Shown here one piece after another: positions 40,676-45,320 of a DNA stretch of 45,320 nt; position 1 is the stretch's first letter, and every line of letters begins with the position of its first letter. The DNA is from an uncultured Bacteroidota bacterium (GTDB lineage: Bacteria; Bacteroidota; Bacteroidia; Flavobacteriales; Flavobacteriaceae), in contig CACASE010000011.1 of the NCBI GenBank assembly GCA_902535165.1, positions 1 through 45,320 on the forward strand. The letters run 5' to 3'. The notes beneath the pieces were generated by a model. That model had not been told where the DNA came from, did no database searches, and was given only the letters and a program-made list of their open reading frames with translations. A program made the translations under genes and the position numbers.

Positions 40676-41599
40676 TTAATTTAAAATTGATAATAATATT
40701 TTATTAAACTCATATGGATTTTCCATGTGAGGAAGATGTCCTGAATCTAAAATAAAAAACTCTTTTCTTTTTGGTAATATTGAATCTATTCTTTTTTCAA
40801 AATCCTTGTATAAAACAACTTGATCACTATCACCCCAAATTGTAGAAACAGGGATATCGCTGTTTTGAATTTTAATATGAATACTATCCATAGTGTAATG
40901 ATTTTTTCTTGTTGATATTAAAGCCTTTGCAAATCCTTTGTATTTAAGCAGTTCTTCATATTTAATATCCCATCCAGAATGTTTTTCAGGATATTTAAAA
41001 TCCGATAGTTGGCCCTTTGAAATTGTTGGATAATTCTTTTTAATAAAATTAGAAACTTCGATTTTAGATACAGATTTGTCATTTAATTCATCAATATATT
41101 TGAACCCAGATGAAGCTACATAAACCAACTTTTCAACAATTGATGGATTAATATCCGCTATTTTAGAAATTACTCTTCCACCATTTGAAAGTCCAAGAAA
41201 CTTGGCTGAATCTACATTTAATTTTTCAAGCAATTGAATAACTTGATTGGCAAATAACTCATCTGTATAGCTTTCACTTACATTTTCTGAGAATCCTCGA
41301 CCATACAAGTCTAAAGAAATTACATAGTATCCCTTTTCTGAAAGTAATTTAAAAGTTGGATCCCAAATATAAGATGGAACAGAAAATCCATGAACCAATA
41401 CAACAGGAACAGTATTGGTTTTTTTATTTGCTGATTTATAATAAGTAAATCCTTTTGATAGTTGAACTATATTGGAATTTTCTGTGTGATTAAATTCATT
41501 AACAAAAACTTTATCCTTATTTATGTACTCATATTTATTGAAGGTGTCATTACAAGAAAAAAAAAGTGTTAAAAGAAATGTTGAAAATAATCTAATCAT
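40676..41599 (-). CDS. Alpha/beta hydrolase lipoprotein
   Basis: A 307-residue lipoprotein (lipobox FFSC, Cys16) with an alpha/beta hydrolase fold. The oxyanion motif is VLVHGFSVPSYIWDP, the nucleophile is the Ser in GLSNGGRVIS, an acid candidate lies in IWGDSDQVVL, and the catalytic His is in LDSGHLPHMENP. The triad is complete. Such exported hydrolases cleave esters or lactones. It lies 4 nt downstream of the SOUL gene and 4 nt upstream of the b561-like gene. Its membership in a haem/isoprenoid-type operon suggests a lipid or tetrapyrrole ester substrate, which is inference. Confidence 0.88.
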   Translation of the reverse strand: MIRLFSTFLLTLFFSCNDTFNKYEYINKDKVFVNEFNHTENSNIVQLSKGFTYYKSANKKTNTVPVVLVHGFSVPSYIWDPTFKLLSEKGYYVISLDLYGRGFSENVSESYTDELFANQVIQLLEKLNVDSAKFLGLSNGGRVISKIADINPSIVEKLVYVASSGFKYIDELNDKSVSKIEVSNFIKKNYPTISKGQLSDFKYPEKHSGWDIKYEELLKYKGFAKALISTRKNHYTMDSIHIKIQNSDIPVSTIWGDSDQVVLYKDFEKRIDSILPKRKEFFILDSGHLPHMENPYEFNKILLSILN

Positions 41600-41603
41600 G
41601 AAG

Positions 41604-42173
41604 CTAATATTTAACTGCTACAATGACTTCATTTCTTCTTCCGTAAAATTTATATGGACTATCATAGGATAGATATAGCATTTCACCAGCTGCTTCAACA
41701 TTATGCTCTTGAAGTTTTTTTATTAATGCATTTGTATACTTTTCTCTTTTATTGTTGTTTGAGTAACCACCATACTGAATTGATGCATAATGACCCCCTT
41801 CATCTAAATATATTTCAACATTACTTGATAGAGGCATAGAAACATTTTTCATATCATATTTTGAAGGTAAAACAAACTCCATCAGTGAACCTTTATCTTC
41901 ATTTTTCATATAAACTGGTGTGGTCATTGAAATCTTTTCATTTTTCTCATTATAACCAGAAATATACCTAAATAATTTTCCAAAATTATTATTTGAACCT
42001 TTTGTTGAATAGGTTTTTGCCTTTAAAACTGGTTCATACAGTCTTATCTCAAATTCATCATCAGAAAATAGAGTTTCATATTTATGAGTTTCATAGCTCT
42101 GAGAAAACATATATGTTGTAAAAATAAAAAACGATAAAACAGCAATAAAAATTAATTTAAAAATTGTTTCCAT
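41604..42173 (-). CDS. SOUL-family haem-binding protein
   Basis: A 189-residue protein of the SOUL/HBP family with an N-terminal signal or membrane segment (about 1-24). Mature motifs include FEIRLYEPVLKAKTYSTKG, FGKLFRYISGYN, KISMTTPVYM and MEFVLPSKYDM, the standard order in SOUL proteins, and the terminal SPYKFYGRRNEVIVAV. SOUL proteins bind haem or other tetrapyrroles, though some bind other ligands. The gene lies second in the minus-strand operon after a small membrane-protein frame. Its role may be haem trafficking in the envelope, which is inference. Confidence 0.93.
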   Translation of the reverse strand: METIFKLIFIAVLSFFIFTTYMFSQSYETHKYETLFSDDEFEIRLYEPVLKAKTYSTKGSNNNFGKLFRYISGYNEKNEKISMTTPVYMKNEDKGSLMEFVLPSKYDMKNVSMPLSSNVEIYLDEGGHYASIQYGGYSNNNKREKYTNALIKKLQEHNVEAAGEMLYLSYDSPYKFYGRRNEVIVAVKY

Positions 42174-42179
42174 ATCTTT

Positions 42180-42341
42180 TTATTTATTATCATACAAAAA
42201 TGAAACCACAAAAAGAATTAGTGCAATTATCAAAAAAAACAAACCAAATATAAAGGACTTAAATTCCTGATAACCTAACAGACCTATAACTAGAAAAATA
42301 AGGCCAAATACAAAAGAGTTATTTATGATTATTTTTTTCAA
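42180..42341 (-). CDS. Small membrane protein, 53 aa, TTG start
   Basis: A TTG-started frame of 53 residues with basic start (KKIIINN), two hydrophobic helices (about residues 10-23 and 29-49) separated by YQEFKS and ending in YDNK. It lies 6 nt upstream of the SOUL start and on the same strand, so it would be the first gene of the operon. The helix-turn-helix layout with charged turn supports a real protein; the family is not recognised. As TTG is the only start, confidence is moderate. Confidence 0.5.
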   Translation of the reverse strand: MKKIIINNSFVFGLIFLVIGLLGYQEFKSFIFGLFFLIIALILFVVSFLYDNK

Positions 42342-42402
42342 TTATTAAATATAGTTAAATCAGAATAATAGTTTTTTTCTTCAATATTAATTTCATTACT
42401 TT

Positions 42403-43104
42403 ATGACAATGAGATTTTTACAATTTCTTATTATAATTCTTTTCATTGGATGTTCGTTTAATAATGAAAGGTCAGTTAAAGATCATTCCATGTATTGGCA
42501 TAAAAACTCAGCAGAGTATAAAGCTCTATGCTTACAAGCCTACAATATTGCTAAAAAAAAATTAGAGCTTGAATTGTCTAAGGATTATGAAAAACCACTT
42601 GCTATAATTGCAGACCTTGATGAAACAATTTTTGATAACACCCCTTATAATGAAATGCTTATTAATGAGAATAAATCCTATAATCAAGAAAACTGGTCAG
42701 ATTGGGTTAATAAAGAAATAGCAACTGCGGTACCTGGTTCATTAGATTTTTTTAATTATGCTAAATCACTGGGTGTCGAAATTATTTATCTTTCAAATAG
42801 AAGGGTTGAAAACTATGAAGCAACTAAGTCTAATCTTATTAAATTGGGTTTCCCATTTGATGAGTCTACTGTAATGTTATTGCGTGATGAAACAAGAGAT
42901 AAATTAAAAAGAAGGTCTTCGATTAAGGATTATGAAGTTGTCATGTTAATTGGAGATAACTTGGGTGATTTTGATTCTGCTTTTTTTGGCAAAACTAATA
43001 AAGAAAGATGGGAGGTTTCGGTTTCTTTAAAAGACAATTTTGGGGAAAAGTTCATACTGCTTCCAAATTTAATATATGGTGATTGGGAAATTGAATTTGA
43101 ATGA
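42403..43104 (+). CDS. HAD-family acid phosphatase lipoprotein (lipoprotein e(P4)-like)
   Basis: A 233-residue lipoprotein (lipobox LFIGC, Cys17) of the class B/C acid phosphatase group. The HAD nucleophile motif is ADLDETIFDNTPY (Asp71 and Asp73), with NRRVENYEAT and the later GDNLGDFD for the metal. Similar enzymes are the NAD/nucleotide-dephosphorylating lipoprotein e(P4) and class C phosphatases, which free nucleosides or NMN for uptake. The second ATG (42409) is an alternative start. It overlaps the next gene, a histidine phosphatase, by 4 nt (ATGA), so two exported phosphatases are co-translated. Confidence 0.9.
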   Translation: MTMRFLQFLIIILFIGCSFNNERSVKDHSMYWHKNSAEYKALCLQAYNIAKKKLELELSKDYEKPLAIIADLDETIFDNTPYNEMLINENKSYNQENWSDWVNKEIATAVPGSLDFFNYAKSLGVEIIYLSNRRVENYEATKSNLIKLGFPFDESTVMLLRDETRDKLKRRSSIKDYEVVMLIGDNLGDFDSAFFGKTNKERWEVSVSLKDNFGEKFILLPNLIYGDWEIEFE

Positions 43105-43589
43105 AAAAATTGTTTATACTTTTTCTATTTTTTACTCTTGAGCTTTCATCACAGGAATGTTCAGAATTTTTTTTAATTAGACATGCTGAAAAAGACCGAA
43201 CAGATCCAGATAATAAAAACCCAAATCTTAACGAAGAAGGCAAGTTAAGGGCATTGAAGTGGGTTGAAGTATTCAAAAATCTAGAATTGGATAAAATATA
43301 TTCAACAAACTATTACAGGACCTTAGAAACTGTTAAGCCAATATCAAAAAAAATAAAAAAAGAAATATCGATCTATAGCCCTTCAAAAATTAATTATGAT
43401 AAATTTCTTTCGGATAATACTAATAATAAAGTTTTAGTCGTGGGTCACAGTAATACAATTCCAGGTTTTGTCAATGGATTAATAAAACAGAAGCTTTACA
43501 ATCAGATAGATGATAGGAATAATTCGAACTTATACATAGTAAAAATCTGCAACAACTCTATTTCTCACAATTTACTTTATATAGAATAA
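43101..43589 (+). CDS. Exported histidine phosphatase (SixA/phosphoglycerate mutase family)
   Basis: A 162-residue exported histidine-phosphatase-fold protein (signal about 1-18). The catalytic R-H-A motif is LIRHAEKDRTD with His28, followed by NLNEEGKLRALKW and IYSTNYYRTLETVKPI; the second catalytic His is in VVGHSNTIP. The size and motifs are those of small single-domain members (SixA-like). With the upstream lipoprotein phosphatase it makes a two-gene phosphatase unit, likely for scavenging organic phosphate. No Pho-type operator was recognised. A strong terminator follows 1 nt after its stop. Confidence 0.9.
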   Translation: MKKLFILFLFFTLELSSQECSEFFLIRHAEKDRTDPDNKNPNLNEEGKLRALKWVEVFKNLELDKIYSTNYYRTLETVKPISKKIKKEISIYSPSKINYDKFLSDNTNNKVLVVGHSNTIPGFVNGLIKQKLYNQIDDRNNSNLYIVKICNNSISHNLLYIE

Positions 43590-43590
43590 A

Positions 43591-43616
43591 AAAAGCCCTT
43601 AATTACAAGGGCTTTT
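43591..43616. terminator. Bidirectional rho-independent terminator
   Basis: A perfect 10-bp stem AAAAGCCCTT/AAGGGCTTTT with loop AATTAC and A/T runs on both sides, between convergent genes ending at 43589 and 43639. Confidence 0.92.
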
Positions 43617-43638
43617 AAAAAACTTTTTTAAATAGTTT

Positions 43639-44334
43639 TTATTTTATAAAGCTTTTGTTTTCAAAAGTAAAGTTGTGAATTAGCTCAACTTCTCCCCTGT
43701 CTTCAAGGTATTTTTTAAACTTTTTAGAGTAGGTAGTTTGAACCTCATTCGCAAAGTTTAAATGATCATCAAGATTAGCTCCCGAGAGTAACGCCCAATG
43801 AGTAGCTCCATTTGGACGATTTATATCATAGGTTCCAAAGCCTACAAATCTATCTTTAAATAATTCAGGTAAAGATTCAACAAACTCTGACTGAGCTTTT
43901 GCAAAAGCAGCAGGGTCTTGAGGAATTATATCCCAAATTTGTACATAGGGATACTTTTCTACATCACCTTCAACAAAATTTATAAATCTCCCAGCATGGC
44001 CCTCTCCCCAAGATTCAACTCTATTTATAATATTAGACCAAAAGGCTTGGTTTTCAATTGGATTAAATTCACCCTCTTCAAAACCTTGATTTCCAATTTC
44101 CCACAAAAAAACTAATCTGTGTGACATGTCTTGTGGACCACCTATCCATAGTCTTTCCAAAGCTACAGCACCTCCAGGTTTAAACTTTTTAGCTCCAAAA
44201 TAACTATCTAATGCTTCTATAATATTATCTTCAGAGTTTGGCTCTGCTTCTACGTAAACTACATTAAATCCCATTTGTTGGGAGTATATGTTAATGCCTA
44301 ATAAGCATATAAGTAATGTTAAATATCGTTTCAT
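43639..44334 (-). CDS. Secreted tandem alpha+beta domain protein
   Basis: A 231-residue exported protein (signal about 1-18, INIYSQ) with two similar halves. The first has GFNVVYVEAEP, helix DNIIEALDSYF, then MSHRLVFLWE and helix FWSNIINRVESW; the second has PYVQIWDIIPQDP, helix FAKAQSEFVESL, FVGFGTYDINRPNGATHWALLSG and a final helix with FKKYLEDRG. This is the same plan as the 14324-15016 gene: strand, helix, S/T-H-x-hydrophobic strand, aromatic helix, twice. The two look like duplicated ferredoxin-like/ABM-type units. It lies 11 nt downstream of another large exported paralogue and ends at a terminator. Confidence 0.65.
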   Translation of the reverse strand: MKRYLTLLICLLGINIYSQQMGFNVVYVEAEPNSEDNIIEALDSYFGAKKFKPGGAVALERLWIGGPQDMSHRLVFLWEIGNQGFEEGEFNPIENQAFWSNIINRVESWGEGHAGRFINFVEGDVEKYPYVQIWDIIPQDPAAFAKAQSEFVESLPELFKDRFVGFGTYDINRPNGATHWALLSGANLDDHLNFANEVQTTYSKKFKKYLEDRGEVELIHNFTFENKSFIK

Positions 44335-44345
44335 AATTTTTATTT

Positions 44346-45125
44346 TTAATTAAATGTTGATGCTAAGTCTTGATAAATTGAACTTGACACAGCTGAAGAA
44401 AAGTCTGTCAAATCATTTTCAGAAACATATTTTTGAAATTTTTGAAAATGAGGATTAGGCTCATTAGTTTCTTTATATGATCTTCTATGTAAAATATCTT
44501 CAATTGAAGCAAATCCATCAAAAGAAATACCATTTACAATTTGTGATTCTTGATCAACGAAATTTCCTGCTGTAACCAAAGTTGCACAAACCCAGTTGTA
44601 ACCTTCTACGCTACCAAGCTGAGGCTTTACCACATATTCTCCCCAGGCCCTATTATTATCAATAAACTTTTTTCTATCAGTGTATGAGAATTTAAATTTA
44701 TTCATAACAAAATATTTAGATGGTTCATTATCAAAAACAGCTGCATTAACTTGCCATAGATCCAAGTCTCTTAAAGTTGTCATTTCCCATTTGCTTCCAT
44801 CAGGTTGTTCTAACCCCAATTCTTTTGCTTCATTAGCTCCCCATATACTTTTGGGTTTAGCATACTGCTCTGGAGTTGAAAAATGATGGAAAAAAATAAA
44901 TCTGCTTGGATATGTAACAGACCTGCTCATTGACCAGCCTGCCCATTTGCCATCCTCAACTGCTTTTGCAGCTAAAGGTTTATAATATTCTCTGTTTGCT
45001 TGTATAAAAGCACCAATATTACCTTCAACTTCAACTACATGAAGTCTTATTAAATAAGGTCCTTCATCTTGAGCCCCCAAATAAAAAAGCGGCATCAAAA
45101 GAAAAACGTAAAATATATTTTTCAT
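44346..45125 (-). CDS. Secreted tandem alpha+beta domain protein, larger paralogue
   Basis: A 259-residue exported protein (signal about 1-18, FYLGAQ), apparently a longer relative of the preceding gene. Features include YLIRLHVVEVEG, a helix with AFIQANREYYKPLAAKAVEDG, SRFIFFHHFSTPEQYA, a middle insertion PDGSKWEMTTLRD, and a second half with FVMNKFKFSYTDRKKFIDNN, GYNWVCATLV and ISFDGFASIEDILHRR. The two paralogues are adjacent and co-transcribed. Similarity is weak and by eye, so the relationship is a hypothesis based on shared architecture. The family is not recognised. Confidence 0.55.
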   Translation of the reverse strand: MKNIFYVFLLMPLFYLGAQDEGPYLIRLHVVEVEGNIGAFIQANREYYKPLAAKAVEDGKWAGWSMSRSVTYPSRFIFFHHFSTPEQYAKPKSIWGANEAKELGLEQPDGSKWEMTTLRDLDLWQVNAAVFDNEPSKYFVMNKFKFSYTDRKKFIDNNRAWGEYVVKPQLGSVEGYNWVCATLVTAGNFVDQESQIVNGISFDGFASIEDILHRRSYKETNEPNPHFQKFQKYVSENDLTDFSSAVSSSIYQDLASTFN

Positions 45126-45320
45126 AATAATTTAAATTTATACTCATCAAGATAAATAATAACGTTTTTTATTTTTTTATGAATTATAAATAAATGTTTC
45201 TGTTTAAGAATTTGATAAAATTAAAGTATAATTAATGCAAAAAACCTAATGATTTTTTATAATTTTCATCAATTATAAAAACCTTGCTTTCTAAATATAT
45301 GCCTAATTCATTATTATTAA
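45126..45320. other. Intergenic region, no gene recognised
   Basis: This 195-nt AT-rich stretch after the last gene shows no convincing open frame, RNA gene or hairpin. A TAAATTTA near-match to the -7 box (seven of eight) occurs read leftward toward the 44346-45125 gene, so it may hold that gene's promoter. Confidence 0.5.

Noticed and set aside
1-45320. Defence island, prophage, insertion sequence or CRISPR array
   Set aside because: No transposase, integrase, phage structural gene, Cas gene or regular direct repeat array was seen; the lone nuclease has no defence partners.
1-45320. tRNA or rRNA genes
   Set aside because: The intergenic gaps are short and none shows a cloverleaf-like or rRNA-like sequence by eye; a covariance-model scan would be decisive.

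Overview
The window is AT-rich, gene-dense DNA from a member of the Bacteroidota, most likely an uncultured marine Flavobacteriia. The evidence is the gliding lipoprotein GldH directly upstream of a PBP1A-type penicillin-binding protein, a fused HU-like/SPOR protein, an Omp28 lipoprotein beside TlpA and a DUF6029-type barrel, TonB-C, DUF4920, DUF3575 and DUF6150 proteins, promoter boxes of the Bacteroidota form TAnnTTTG, and many TTG/GTG starts. No rRNA, tRNA, CRISPR array, insertion sequence, integrase or phage gene is visible. It reads as an ordinary, compact chromosome segment with very short intergenic gaps and several convergent genes whose ends overlap. The first gene runs in from outside the window.

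Layout. 1-2.1 kb: 3' part of a sulfatase overlapping a secreted serine hydrolase. 2.1-8.9 kb: Bax-inhibitor-type membrane protein, tandem TonB-C protein, cupin, pterin carbinolamine dehydratase flanked by two unlisted small genes, secreted amidohydrolase, GH18 lipoprotein, MscS channel and a DUF1643 protein. 8.9-16 kb: ADP-ribosylglycohydrolase-like lipoprotein, DoxX-like protein, nitroreductase, DUF4920 protein and a series of small secreted or lipid-anchored alpha+beta proteins. 15.6-19.7 kb: ubiE, a second methyltransferase, a PD-(D/E)XK nuclease whose 5' half is hidden by a non-ATG start, a DUF3575 barrel, a DUF6150 repeat protein and OsmC. 19.7-24.9 kb: housekeeping block with an MBL protein, thioesterase, HU-like/SPOR protein, trpS, an acyltransferase and recA. 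24.9-29.8 kb: trhO, gldH, PBP1A and an NagX/HGSNAT-like membrane protein. 29.9-36.3 kb: tandemly duplicated NTF2-like lipoproteins, M23 peptidase, esterase, DinB protein, M28 peptidase, Smr protein and Omp28 lipoprotein. 36.3-45.1 kb: TlpA, DUF6029-type barrel, aquaporin, a five-gene minus-strand operon (small membrane protein, SOUL, alpha/beta hydrolase, b561-like protein, YceI), a HAD acid phosphatase with a histidine phosphatase, and two large paralogous secreted proteins.

How it fits together. Most of the products act in the envelope: roughly half carry a signal peptide or lipobox. Three points stand out. The first is the 39.5-42.3 kb operon, which joins a haem-binding SOUL protein to a histidine-rich four-helix membrane protein and an isoprenoid-binding YceI protein. 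The second is the number of exported proteins with repeated dimeric alpha+beta-barrel-like or NTF2-like folds, some tandemly duplicated. The third is the divergent trpS/acyltransferase promoter region, where both promoter boxes lie only 4-6 nt from the start codons. I see no obvious defence island or mobile element. All family names are assigned by recognising motifs by eye, without database searches.
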